NCBI RefSeq assembly: GCF_030864355.1
Contig: NC_083393.1
Span: 434,001-498,000 of the forward strand
DNA from: Cutaneotrichosporon cavernicola
Taxonomy: Eukaryota > Basidiomycota > Tremellomycetes > Trichosporonales > Trichosporonaceae
Direction: 5' to 3'
Length of the DNA stretch: 64,000 bases
Within the stretch, counting starts at the first letter, position 1. Every line of letters begins with the position of its first letter. The position numbers and the translations under genes were made by a program. This document shows positions 35,033 to 45,764 of the stretch, piece after piece. The notes beneath the pieces were generated by a model. That model had not been told where the DNA came from, made no database searches, and saw only the letters and a list, made by a program, of their open reading frames with translations.

Positions 35033-35423
35033 GATGATTATTGATAAGACCTGCGGAAGAGTGAACCCCGAAGCTGAAGTGGAAAGAAAGGGAGTGGGGT
35101 GTAAGGATGAGGAATTAACGAGAGTCTCTGGTCAGACAATGGACCAGCCGGGTTGACTAATCGAGTAGCTGGCGCTAAACGCTCCAAGGAGACACTGACA
35201 AACGCCGTGATCCCGGATCAGCGCACGTCTAATGTGGCAACTGTTGGATGGCCTGTAGGCCCGGCACCGAAATTCGATAAAAGCCGTAGTTTCGTATTCA
35301 CGTTCTGCATTCTCTTCATACCTGACTACAACAGCAATTATTTAGCCTTCCTTTCTTCTCTGTCTCCATCCGCTTCCAATTTACCTGTCTCATCATCTCC
35401 TCTTCTCGTACCCACAGCCCTCC
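35033..35423. promoter_or_regulatory. Divergent promoter of paralogues A and B
   Basis: 391 bases between divergent starts. The half nearest B (about 35238-35340) closely matches the region upstream of paralogue C (about 37490-37590). Both contain TGTTGGATG, TTCGATAAAA.CCGTAGT and TCTTCAT-CC/TAC-type words in the same order and spacing, which indicates a duplicated promoter and leader. Confidence 0.6.
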
Positions 35424-36513
35424 ATGCTCCCGCCCTGGCGCGACCCCCTAAACTGGGGTGTACCATGGCGTAACGCAACCAACTGGGGACTGCCACATGG
35501 CTCTTCAACCCTGTCGGGATTGTCGACCGCCAACCCCTCTGCTTCTTCGCCTGTGTTGATGTTTGTGAACGGGTGGCGTGCTATCCCGGATGACGAGTGC
35601 GTTCGCTTCTCATCCTACTTGCTGACACAACAGACACCCCTACAGGGGTGTGCTGAATGCCATCAAAGAGGTACAGGAAGACTGGGTGGTTCGCGCCATT
35701 GCGCTTATGAGGCTCTCAGGCATGGAGACCCAACTCCACAGCAGGGGCAGGTACGAGTATCTGGTTGTATGTGGTGTTTATTGTCCGGATCTGACGGCTC
35801 AAGCACCATTTCTCAGCCTCCTTCCCGATCGTACGACACCACACTCCGTCGTCCCTTTTGTCTCACTTCCGAGATATCAAAGACATGGCAGAGCAAGACG
35901 TGACAAAGTACATGAAGGCCGAGATCAATGACTGCCTTCACACAGAGTCCGAAATCAAAGAAGGCCAGGATGTGAGTGTGTTCCACTTTGGCTAACGTTA
36001 GCTGTCCCCCAAGTGGTCGGCGGAATATTCCGATGTGTACGATGCTCGGAACCTGAAGGTTAAGACCTTCCGCCACCAGGCTCAAGTGTCCTCGGCAGCC
36101 AAGGAGCGGTGAGTATCAGCATACTTTTCGGAAGCATCTGACACCAGCAATGCCACCAGTTCCCGTCGTTTCAGTGAAGGTGAAATTGAGCTTGGAACTC
36201 GGCTAGTTGCCCGTGAGCAGCTACAAGGTACCATCTATGTACCCACATCGGCTAAGTTGTGGAAGCAGATTCTGGTGCGTCATCCGTGGGACGCAATTTA
36301 CACTCAGGAACGGTACAGCGACACGCACCCGTGGCTGCTTAACTACAAATTTGACTCGTGGGCAACTTCGCTTCTAATAAGACTGTGCGACTCAAGCGGC
36401 TTGACGAACTTCTGGAAGGCGGCATGAACCTCGACCTCCTTACAAACGAGGAAATCGCCAAAGGCGTGGCTAGGGAGAAGTTGGTGGAGGAGCTGCTCGG
36501 CGAGGAGAAATAG
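35424..36513 (+). CDS. Paralogue B of the two-module family, probable 3' frameshift
   Basis: Exons 35424-35596, 35634-35766, 35804-35971, 36002-36108, 36160-36274 and 36308-36427 give 271 residues to an early TGA. Module 1 shows FPIVRHHTPSSLLSHF and EINDCLHTESEIKEG. Module 2 starts with FSEGEIELGTRLVARE and KLWKQIL, followed by HPWLLNYKFDSWA.

Just after the SW the reading frame breaks. The expected module end (LLEGGMNLDLLTNEEIAKG, ending at a TAG at 36511-36513) is intact in another frame. One extra G in the GGG run at about 36360-36362 would restore continuity. So this is a recent pseudogene, a truncated protein, or a sequencing indel. Two acceptors (36001 or 36013; 36159 or 36147) are ambiguous by 12 nt in frame. 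Introns sit at the same module positions as in A and D. Confidence 0.65.
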
Positions 36514-37654
36514 AAGGAGGTTTTTCATCCTCTGCAACGCCTCAAGCCTAGTCCTGTTCCGAACCTAAATACACGTTACCCTCAGTCCATACCCGCGACT
36601 ATCGGTACTCTTCCTTCTCGTCTCTGCATCTGTTGATACGTCCTCTCGCTCATCGGTAATACATGCATAATAGCAATAGCTGTATAGCTGGGTGACACCT
36701 CGTTTGTCATTCACCGCTCAGTGCCATTTCAGGAATCGATAATCCATGCAATTCCAGGTAGTTCCCGGGGAAATATTGGTCCACCCCTCTGTTTGTAGGC
36801 ACCGTGGCAGTCAGTCCCTTCTTTCTACATGTACGCAGCCGGAGCTGTGGCACCCACAGCCTCCCCAAGTTAGTTATACAGCAACTTATACCAACTGGTC
36901 TAGCAGGTCTGTCCGGTGGGTGTTCGAGGGCTAGACCAAAAGAGGATTCCCAACAACAAAAAAGCATCTACTGGGCCGCCTCGAAACAATTGACAAGCAC
37001 GGGGCGGGTACGAGATGGTCAGTTCTGGTGGCATCTCCTTCTCAACTACTCCGTTTCCGGGAGGTAGAAAGGGAGGCAGCGTAGCGGATGTTGAGAACAT
37101 CCACCGTCACGCCTTGCGCCACTTCCACCGAGGTGAGCAGCGTCTCGCCAATCATGTCGTCGATGAACCACTTGCCTTTTTCCGTGCACTTAGAGCAACG
37201 GTTCATGTGGCTGACCCGGACAGGGTCGGTGTGAACACCGAGCATCGCCAGTCGCCCTTGTCCATCTGCTGCCGTTTAATGTTGGAATTCCTAGTGTTAC
37301 TACAGCCCGACGTTACATCGGAAGAACGGGTAGGTATAGCTGATTGCTACTGCTACCTGCCTATAATTAGTAGTGATATCAAAGCCAGAAAGAAGGCGCG
37401 TGGTGACGCTGATCTTCGCCACAGGCAAAACTCCGTTCGTATCCCGGGGTGCCGACCAAAGATCTACGCTGAACTCGTGCCATGTCAATTCTGTTGGATG
37501 ACCGTTAGGCTCCGCACCCAAGTTCGATAAAACCCGTAGTCCCGTATCTACGTTTCTGGATTTTCTTCATCCCTCATTACAACAAATTCTCACACTGCAT
37601 CCTCACTGCACCACTGCCCACCAGCTCCCTCTACAAGCTATCGACAGAATCAAT
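36514..37654. other. Intergenic between paralogues B and C
   Basis: 1.14 kb. The right 165 bases carry the duplicated promoter block shared with paralogue B. Overlapping frames at 37015-37530 (+) and 37042-37245 (-) show no module motif and no splice partner. Nothing else is supported. Confidence 0.5.
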
Positions 37655-38838
37655 ATGAGCGCACAGCAGCCACACACCTCGGGTTTTCCCGTTTCGGAAA
37701 GCAACTCCACCATCCCCAACCACCAGTACAACAGTCCCGCTAATATTGCCGCGCGCACATATGAGAACTGGTACTATTATCTTGACGTCCACCGATACTT
37801 TTCCGGCGAGTGGGAAAGGGACGAGTCGATCGTGCGGGAGAGCCCACCTCCTAGTCAAGTCAGGACTTACGCACCCATTCACATGACGGAGTGAGTGGGC
37901 AGTAACACGTTTCATCTTAGCAGAAACTTACGGCGTCAAGCGTCTGCCGGTTTACACCTTACGAACACAAGTTTATCGTACGCGTTCTTGCCTATGTCCG
38001 CGGCTTGGGAATCGAGCTAAAAAGTTCTGATAATTTTTTTGAGGTGCTGTACGTGAGTACAGCGTGAGCGTATCCTCTGACTTGGACAGGCAGCCTTCAG
38101 TCCGCATTGGGCCATTATGGCCAACCGCCCAGCATCGTCTTGGGCCGGCTACGTCAACAGCGTCAGGGGTTATGACGAAATGCTTGCAGAGGTGGAGAAC
38201 TGCCTGATCGAGGATGTAGATGGAAGCCTCAGGACTGCTGCCGAGCGCGATGCCGGAGTTGACATGGCGAAGGTAAGCCAGAAGCCTCTATGGAGCAAGC
38301 TGACAATGCAAGGTTTTCCGACGAGTGAGTCTTCCTAACCAACACGCCAAGAATCAATTAACCAGAGACGCCTGGGTTAACAGGCGACGTCGATCTTAGT
38401 GGATTCGCCTCGTCGGTCGTAAGCTGGCGCACTTGGTCCTAATCTAACCTGCACAGGAGGGAACACCGCTTCCTTAACTCGTTCGATACCAAGGAGGATG
38501 AGCTTGGTCACCGCCTGCTCGCGTATGCTCAGAGAATCAAAGGTACTTGCCCCTATGGCAGCGGAGATGTGTGGAGTTGGCTGTATGTGCGTATCAGGTA
38601 CCATTACGGGACAAACATGCAGGACAAGTTGTTGCCGAAGTTCCCACGCCTGTCTCTGCACACATCGCGGTCCTACCACACTCGGTTCCGTGGCCAAGAG
38701 GACACCAGAGATGCGGAAGATCAAATCGAATGCTTGATCCGTGGCTCCATTGACGACGACCTGCTCGAAGAAGCAGAACGGTCATCAGGCATGAGATTGG
38801 TGGACTCTCAACGGTGGTTTACCAAGCATGGACAGTAG
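37655..38838 (+). CDS. Paralogue C of the two-module tandem family
   Basis: Supported exons are 37655-37890, 37941-38052, 38090-38272, and at the 3' end 38457-38586 and 38623-38838. A 78-residue N-terminal extension (MSAQQPHTSGFPVSES) precedes module 1: FTPYEHKFIVRVLAYVR, GIELKSSDNFFEVLY, MANRPASSWAGYV, DVDGSLRTAAERDAG. Module 2 reads FDTKEDELGHRLLAYAQR, DVWSWLY, FPRLSLHTSRSYHTRF, SIDDDLLEEAERSSG.

The connection between 38272 and 38457 is unresolved. One or two mini-exons (around 38312-38324 and 38383-38417) would be needed, and some choices meet stops, so the linker may be damaged. The intron before module 1's FTP is phase 2, as in A, B and D. Confidence 0.62.
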
Positions 38839-39895
38839 ACGTTGGGCGGTGGGCCTTGCGACACCACTCTCCCCTGCCACACACCAACTTTCCGTTCTAC
38901 ACATCATTGCTCTGATACTCTTCGCACCTCCTGCCGTCGCAAGATACTCCTCCCTATTTACTGGAGACTTGTTTAAAGATGTATCCTACCTCAATCCAGC
39001 CACGGACAGTTGCCCGGACCTGGTGGCCAACCCTCAAGCCTGCCTCTATCAACCGCATTCCAATAAAATCACATTCCAATAGAAGCATAGTGAGGGACAG
39101 CTTGATTGGACACCGAGTGTCTATGGCCGCAGTTTCTTCAGACTGGTGTTAGGGGTTCCTCTTTCCTAATCAACATCCTGCACTCATCCTATCCATGTCC
39201 TACAAAGTGTACTCGGTGCGTCGTTGATAATGATATGAGCTTGATCGCAAGCTGTCGTTGAGCATTTCAGGTGTTGGATGATAGCGTGTGGTGTGGGTAG
39301 GACAGATATGTTGGTTTTGCTGGGGTTTAAATGGAGGACGGGGTGAGCAAGGGACGTGTGGAGGGTGCCGGTAGATTGCCACAAAGGGGGAACTTATGGG
39401 GTCCTCCTTCATCCCCGCTTCTGATTTCGTCTCGAATTTTACCACAGTCCTACCCATTCCTGGCGTATGGAGCCTGTGGTATCAGCGCCATTCGCCAAAA
39501 TTCAACTGATCATGACGATCAATCGGTGAGCTCCAAATCTCCAATATCCAACACAGAAAGGTGTCAGGAGATATAGCCCTGCCATGGCCTTAAGACCTTG
39601 TATGTAGTAACCAAGGGACCGTGCAATCAGTGCAGCCCAGCTGCGTCCCCCATGGTCTCCCAATCGCCCTTCAACCCCAACCATCAACCCCGGGCATAGT
39701 GGATCATGTTTGATGAGCGAATACCAACTAACGCAAATTGGAAGGTGCTACCGCTCAAGGCATTTCACATCATTGACGTGGCATGACCCACACGACCCAA
39801 TGCAACATGCATAAATAGTTCAAACCTCCATCACATTCGATATCCCAACTCCCATCCTCATCTCACCTTGATCAATCTCTCCATTCGAACCAATA
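38839..39895. other. Intergenic between paralogues C and D
   Basis: 1.06 kb without a module motif or other recognisable product. The last ~60 bases before D contain TATCCCAACTCCCATCC-like pyrimidine-rich leader sequence and ATAAATA at about 39812. Confidence 0.5.
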
Positions 39896-41218
39896 ATGTC
39901 ACACTCCACTCGTTACCCCCTCCCTCGTTGCGGACGTATTGCGTGCCCCCACTGTAATGGCGACTCACCCACATGGGTGAGTCTCGATGGTGAGTCTTGC
40001 CCGTGGAGGAATGCTGACGAAGGTAGAGTTAACGGACGAGTTTGTCAGTCCGTGCTCGCAGCACATCGAACACTTAGTGACTCGACCGCTCAAAACTCCG
40101 CCCGGCCTCCCTCCACGCACCTCGTTCCGGACCCTCCCTCTACTATTGCCTCCTCCTGGCCTACCGCCCTTTGACTCCATCCCTTCCTTGCGAGACTCAG
40201 CTGGGGGGTCGGCATACAGTAAGGTGTACTCTGAGGGTCTCTGCGGACCGAATGTGAGTTGCTTTGTCATGCTGAGTGCTAACCGTACCCAGAACGAGTG
40301 GTTTACACCAAAGCAGAAACAGCTGACCGGTCGCATCCGGGCAGCCCTCTCCTGCTACGGGGTGCCCATCCACACGTCCGGTGATACAGTGTGGGAGGAG
40401 ATTGTTGTGCGTGGCTGTCTAGTCCAGAAGCCCACTCTGACCCAGTCTGCTTACCAGCACGCCTTCCCAACACTCTCACTTCACCCGCCTGCGTCGTATC
40501 GAAAACTCTATGACGATCATGATGACCTTAATCAACAGGTCAAGACTTACAAGGAACACGGTGTCGATCTAGATCTTCTCACAGCAGCGGAGAGGGAGGA
40601 GGGTCTTGAGGTTCTTCAGGTAAGCGACGTTTGAATACCGAGAACTGACCGAAAGGAACTCGGAGCAGTCAAGCGCCCAAAAGTAGGGCGTTCTGTCGCT
40701 ATTGAGCTAATCATTAGTTCGTCATCGGAAGTGTGCCGTCCTACATCTCGAGCGAGCAACTGCAGTTGTTCATCAGGTGAGTGAGCGAGTAACGAGACAG
40801 TGAAACAGTTTCGGATTATCGCTGACTCCAGCCGCCCCCTGATCCCATTCACCGACATCGACGACCAGCTCGCCGCTCGATTTGTCGCTTATCGCCGTGT
40901 CTTGACAGGCAACGTCACGGGATTCGCCTACCCCGGATTCTGGGAGGACGCTCAGGTGAGAGAGTGGCTCGAAAGACCATGCTGACGCAGGCTGAGTTTG
41001 GCTCTCGATTCCCGCGGCTTTTGGCTCACTCACCTGGGTCATGGAGCTCCCGGGTGCAAGGACAAGCCACTGGCGGCCAGCCTGCGGCTGCTTACATCAA
41101 GAAGAGTGCCGAAGAGTTCTTCCTGGCGGGAATCGACTCGAATTTGCTCACGGCAGACGAGCGCGCCGCGGGAACAACAGCCGCCGACATGATCGAGCGG
41201 CTCGCGCGTCTTGGGTAA
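39896..41218 (+). CDS. Paralogue D of the two-module tandem family (best preserved)
   Basis: Seven exons (39896-39976, 40023-40253, 40293-40406, 40446-40619, 40718-40776, 40832-40955, 40991-41218) join to 336 residues. The N-terminal 104 residues include a short Cys/His stretch (CGRIACPHC) and a Pro/Leu-rich linker.

Module 1 (about 105-200) shows FTPKQKQLTGRIRAAL, TVWEEIV, FPTLSLHPPASYRKLY and GVDLDLLTAAEREEG. Module 2 (about 222-330) shows FTDIDDQLAARFVAYRR, GFWEDAQ, FPRLLAHSPGSWSSR and GIDSNLLTADERAAG. All introns are 35-98 nt with clean GT-AG sites. Those flanking the FTD...FW exon match paralogue A in phase, and that exon is 124 nt in both genes. No enzyme motif is visible. Confidence 0.75.
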
Positions 41219-41794
41219 TCCTGGATGCCACACGTAACCGTCCCTGCATTGGCGTGGTGGCAGTTTGTAGCCTCCAACCGTCCTTAAGCCTAGTTGTACA
41301 AAGGTGCACATACTACAGACTCTTCATTCCTGCAATCTAAAGATCAGCCAATGTATATCCCTTGCCTATAAAGAATCGTCCAGAAAGTAGTGGGACACCA
41401 CCACAATGGCCAAGGTTAGGAGCTCCTGGAGCTCCCTGGGGTTTCTTCTACTGTTCCGCGCGATCGAATAAGGGAGGGGGTGTGGCAGTGTCCAAATATT
41501 TTCTCGACGCCTCATGGGGGTCATCCACTCTTGCTACCACGACACGGTTCGTTCACCCTTATCATTAGTCCCAGTAGCACCAAGGCGTGCCACCACATGT
41601 GCCACAGGCATCTAACAACATTTGTAACAACAAATTCGGGAATTCCCGGGAATGCCCTGCACTGCCCTACGTCACTCATCTTGACCGAGCACAGCGCGAT
41701 AGAGGCAGAGTGAACCCCCTTCCCAAAAGCTGATACTGTAGTCATATCCAATAGAGTCTCCAAGGTTTATCTGCTATTGATGTACCTGATTTTT
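41219..41794. other. Intergenic, convergent ends of paralogue D and the zinc-finger gene
   Basis: 576 bases. No coding evidence on either strand; should hold both 3' UTRs. Confidence 0.5.
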
Positions 41795-44459
41795 CTACAA
41801 CGAGTACAGATCCAGGTCTCCTAAAAGGCTTGAAACAGCCCGCTGCGCCATGCGCAGCTTCTGCTTGCCGTTAAATAAGCTTTTCACGATGTAGGACAGC
41901 GGCCGACGGGCGTTCTCTGTGCGGTTGTTACCCGTCGCGAACTTGTGGCAAGCAGAGCAGATAGGCCCCGCAGCTTCTGTACGGAGGCCGTTGACCGCGA
42001 AGCAGACGTGGCACCAGCGATAGCTTTGAGACGCTGTGGACAGCCTATCCACCAAGAATTTGCCAACATCAATCGCAGGCTTGTTGTCCTCTCTCTCAGC
42101 CACTGCTGCCCGAGCTCGGATTGCATCCAGCTGTCGCCCGAGGAGACCCAAAGGGTTGGCTGCTCCTCCAGACGCGACAGAGGGCCTGGGTCGCGATGGC
42201 CCTGCGACAAGTTCGCGCTGGTGTCCGAGGTTTGCGAGACGGGCGGTAGCTTCAAGCGCCTCTTGCTGAGTGGACGCCAGACGTCGCTCTTGTTCCACTT
42301 GATGAAGCTGATCGTCGAGGGCTTCGAGTTGTTCTCGACGGAAAGTGTTGCGGGCTGCGTTCTCCTGAGCAAACGATTCACCCCACGTGGCGGTAATTGC
42401 GGTCATTTGCGGCCAGACGTAAGCAAGCTCTGCCTCTGTAGAGGTTCGGAGCAGCAGTTGCCGAGCTTGTCTGCCAAAGCGGAATGTTGGCAGGACTTGC
42501 TGTGGACATACTCCTGCTTGCGCGAGACCGTCGTTCAGCTGCTGCTCTTCACCTCGAGTGGCTTCAACCGCGAGCTCGATGGTGGAAATTCGCCAGAATG
42601 CAATGTACCGGTTGAAATACCAGCTCTCCATCTTGACGTTTAGAAGTTCGAGATGGTACTCTTGGGGATCGTGTGGCCACTCGTTAGTGAATCCAAAATG
42701 TAGAGGGAGACTATGATTCCCATGAGCGTTGGAGGTCGTAGACAGGGGATAGTGGCGAGATCCATTAAGAAGCATCGGCAGGCCAGTGGCACTGTCCAAC
42801 ACCAAAATTGTGTCCGTGGTCGCCTCGTAGACACCTCGAGTCGCAAGTTCGCGCAACATGTGCGCCAAGATCCCTAGCTCAGAGTTGGCAGGGTTTGGTG
42901 GAAAGTTCTTGTCACACTCCGTCTCGTATTCGATCTTCAATGCGCACAGTAGCTCAGCGATGACAAGACCCGGCTGAGGAGCCGTTCGTTCAAGAAGATG
43001 CGGGTCGGGTGAATCCACGTGCGGGCGGATGTCGCTGGCTTCCCTCCACTCGCCCTTCTCATCTGTCTTGAAGAAGAGAGCGGGTACGCCATCGTACGTC
43101 AAGCCGAAGGGGACTTGTGAGCCTACACTCCAAACCGACCACAGAGGCTGCAGCACCTCCGTCGTGAAGCTGGGCAACTTCGAGTACACCAGTTCGATAC
43201 GCTCTCGAGCAGTTCGGAAAGCTCCGATCCCACGCACTCGGTTCAGATACCCTCTCAGACCGTGCGTCGGTACGTTATTGCAGAACATGGCCAACGCTTT
43301 GTCGAAGGGCTTGAGCCCAATGCTCATAACAACGTTACGAGGTGCTTCTGACCCATGCAAGTCGGTGAGATTGTTTAGCCACGTCTCGTCCCCCTGGTAA
43401 AGGAACCGGTGGAATGCCTCACGTTGTTCGATATGATGGGCCTTTGCGTCGTGCGACATCACGTTCCGGTTGGCGGTAGAGGAGGATTGGGCATTGAGAT
43501 GATACGTGTAATGTAGAAGACATGCGATGTGCATCGTGTGGTGACCGTTGACCGAATTCTGTGAGACAGACGACGGGGTGATTGTTTCGGAGTGGCAAGC
43601 GGATTGCCAGAGGTGGATTGCGAGCTTGAAGAGCGCGAATGTTTGGGGAAGTAGCCCTGCCTTGCCAAGCTTGTCGATTGTGCTAAGCATCTCAACGTTG
43701 CCAACAGAGTGGTGACCCACGGCCGCAATTTCCCCATGCGAGTCTCGATGAACCTGGTGCTGCTGGTCCGGCGACGCCCGAAGTCCCTCCGAGATGTCTT
43801 GTAGATTAGCCAGAGTGGAAACGTGCGGGGGAACAACCGAAGAATCGAACAGTCGATATGCTGCGCTACAGAGAGGTGTTGTGCGATCCGGATGGGTGAC
43901 AAGGACCAGTTGTTGCTCTCCCCGCAAATACAGCTCCAGGCTGCGCCGGATCGTACCCTGGTCTCGGACATCTGGGAGGATGTCGCGAGAGTGACGGCCA
44001 GCGTCGAGGAGCTCGGAAAGCTGTATCAGCGTAGTCGGATGAGTGTTATCATACCTGCTGCTCTGTAGGATGCATCAGAGCGGAGTCGTCGATATCAAAC
44101 CGCCTGAATGTATCCCGGTCGCGCTGGATGAAGTTGGCCCGTTTGAGACTGAGATCTAGAGTGGTCAACGCCTTTGCCAGGGCATCTAACTCTGAATCGA
44201 GGTTCTCGGACGTCGGTGAGTGGCGGTAGAGAGGTCCGGAAAGCTGGTTGTTGTTCTGAAGGATCTGGGCAGTAACAGCTGCCGTCGACTCGGCAAGACC
44301 TGGTTGCGACCATGCCATTGCGAACAGAAACGCATGACCATCTAAAGGTAAATGGTTGTCCTCGAGGTGTTCTGGGGGGATGGTAATCAGCGTTTGAGTG
44401 CGCGTGCGCTGTCGAGGCTGGATATTGTCGTCGCCGTCATGGGGGCGCTTGGAGCTCAT
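41795..44459 (-). CDS. Large protein of unknown family with C-terminal CxxC-CxxC zinc finger
   Basis: Two exons (44459-44055 and 44020-41795) joined across a 34-nt intron give 876 residues. The N-terminus is basic (MSSKRPHDGDDN, RQRTRTQT). The middle is a globular, mostly helical region with no motif I recognise. Residues around 680-760 form a Gln/Glu/Arg-rich probable coiled coil (LEALDDQLHQVEQERRLAS). The C-terminus has CHVCFAVNG and, 15 residues later, CSACHKFATGN, a four-Cys zinc-binding pattern.

No transposase, integrase, nuclease or helicase signature was seen. The gene faces paralogue D and lies inside the accessory island, so it may belong to the same lineage-specific set. It is intact and long, which argues against decay. 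Confidence 0.75.
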
Positions 44460-44840
44460 GTCGGTTTGGCGTCCTAGTTGTGAGATGGAATAGGGAATGG
44501 AGAGAAGGATCACACGTTCGATTGCGGAGGGGGAAGGTGAATTTGAAGTTGCAAGAGGCAAGTAGGAAGACGTGGTGAATGATGCATTGCACAGACCATG
44601 TGGCCACGTGGGGTACGAGCTCTCGAGGATACAGAACATGTCGATAGGCCCATTCATCTGCGGCACTCTTGGCCATCAAACAGTGAGCTTGTCTTAGCTC
44701 CGCGTCCGGGCTCCATCTGAGCCAATTCGTCCGTGGACCCCTCATGTGTTTGTACACTTTCTCTACATGTACGTCTCTGCAGAACTCGCTTGTTCAGCGA
44801 ATATGACTGAGTAATTTTAAGAATTCATGGGCCTCTGTCG

Positions 44841-44900
44841 GCATCCGTGAGCATCCGTGAGCAATTGTGAGAATCCGTGGGCATCCGTGAGCATCCGTGG
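44841..44900 (+). repeat. 10-bp minisatellite, unit GCATCCGTGA, six copies
   Basis: Six consecutive decamers: GCATCCGTGA twice, GCAATTGTGA, GAATCCGTGG, GCATCCGTGA, GCATCCGTGG. A partial copy (CCATCCTTTG) follows. The array lies in the promoter side of the zinc-finger gene, about 380 bases upstream of its start. Confidence 0.85.
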
Positions 44901-45059
44901 CCATCCTTTGACATTCGTACCTGTGTTGTCAACTTCCACTGTGCGATCACTCTGTAACTTAAGCCAATAAGGGCAACGATGTAGGCAAGCTCATGGGCAT
45001 TCAGCCGACGAACACAGGTCTTGTCAGTGTGTGCTTTAGCAAGGGCTATTTGGACAGTC

Positions 45060-45128
45060 AACTCACGGGGTCGTTGTAATTGAACTCACGAGGTCGTTGT
45101 AATTGAACTCACGAATTTGTTGTAATTG
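45060..45128 (+). repeat. 23-bp tandem repeat, three copies
   Basis: Three head-to-tail copies of AACTCACGAGGTCGTTGTAATTG with one or a few substitutions each. It lies between the 10-bp minisatellite and the left arm of the inverted repeat, in a gene-free stretch (44460-45258). Confidence 0.85.
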
Positions 45129-45258
45129 GGTTGTAAGTTTTGAGGTTTGTAGTAGGGAGTTGACTGTGGAAGTTCTTTACATTCGATACGCTACTACCAA
45201 CCCTACCACAGCCGGCCAGATGAAACGGTGTTAGGGCGATCGGTGGTCCTCTGCAACT

Positions 45259-45684
45259 CTACTGATACATAGACTCGATATACACGGATTGTTGGTATAC
45301 CCGCATTAGATGAATGGTTTGTATTCGTTTGATCGTCTGAACAACCTCAGTGGCGATCATACGACCCATGATACAGTACAAGTCGTCCTCGTCCTCGTCG
45401 TCGATGGCGTACTGCTTACACGGACGACGGACATTGCTGAAGCTGCCCTGAGAGCTCTTGTTCACGACCTTTTTCTCTTCATCTTCCTCAAGTACTTTGC
45501 GCTTGCACACGAATAGCGAGTTACTCTCCCAGTCTGGAGTTCTGTCAGATGCAGGCTTAAGCTGCTCGCCACCACTTGTGGTGATGGATGCCATGACATG
45601 ATCATTTCGGCTGGTGAGGAGAGGATCATCCATATGGCCCAGATCATGTCCTGGGACCTGTGGAGCTTCCAGCAGCTGGCACAA
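45259..45684 (-). pseudogene. Diverged inverted copy of the acidic-tail ORF
   Basis: A 141-codon minus-strand frame whose first ~100 residues parallel the plus-strand ORF at 47505-47768. Shared blocks are VPGHDLG.MDD, TTSGGEQLKPASD, ESNSLFV.KRKVLEE and KVVNKSSQG.FSNVRRP, ending in an acidic DEDEDDL stretch. Here the acidic end lacks the stop present in the other copy and runs on into YCIMGRM and unrelated sequence. There is no good start context, so I treat it as a duplicated fragment rather than a working gene. Confidence 0.5.
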
Positions 45685-45764
45685 AAGGATTGTGTAGCAT
45701 GGGAAGAATGGGAGGGGGGTTGAGTGTGGGGGTCCACCTCGCTAGTCCGATTGTGGAGCTCGGA
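45374..45764 (-). repeat. Left arm of a ~390-bp imperfect inverted repeat
   Basis: Reverse complementing this stretch gives sequence closely similar along its full length to 47374-47767, from TCCGAGCTCCACAATCGG at the inner end to GAGGACGACTTGTA at the outer end. The spacer between the arms is about 1.6 kb. Differences are mainly substitutions plus a few small indels. Confidence 0.85.

Noticed and set aside
37015..37530. 171-codon plus-strand frame between paralogues B and C
   Set aside because: No family module, overlaps the duplicated promoter block at its end and has no splice partner.
44841..45128. Short repeats considered as a CRISPR array
   Set aside because: Direct tandem units without unique spacers, in a eukaryotic setting.
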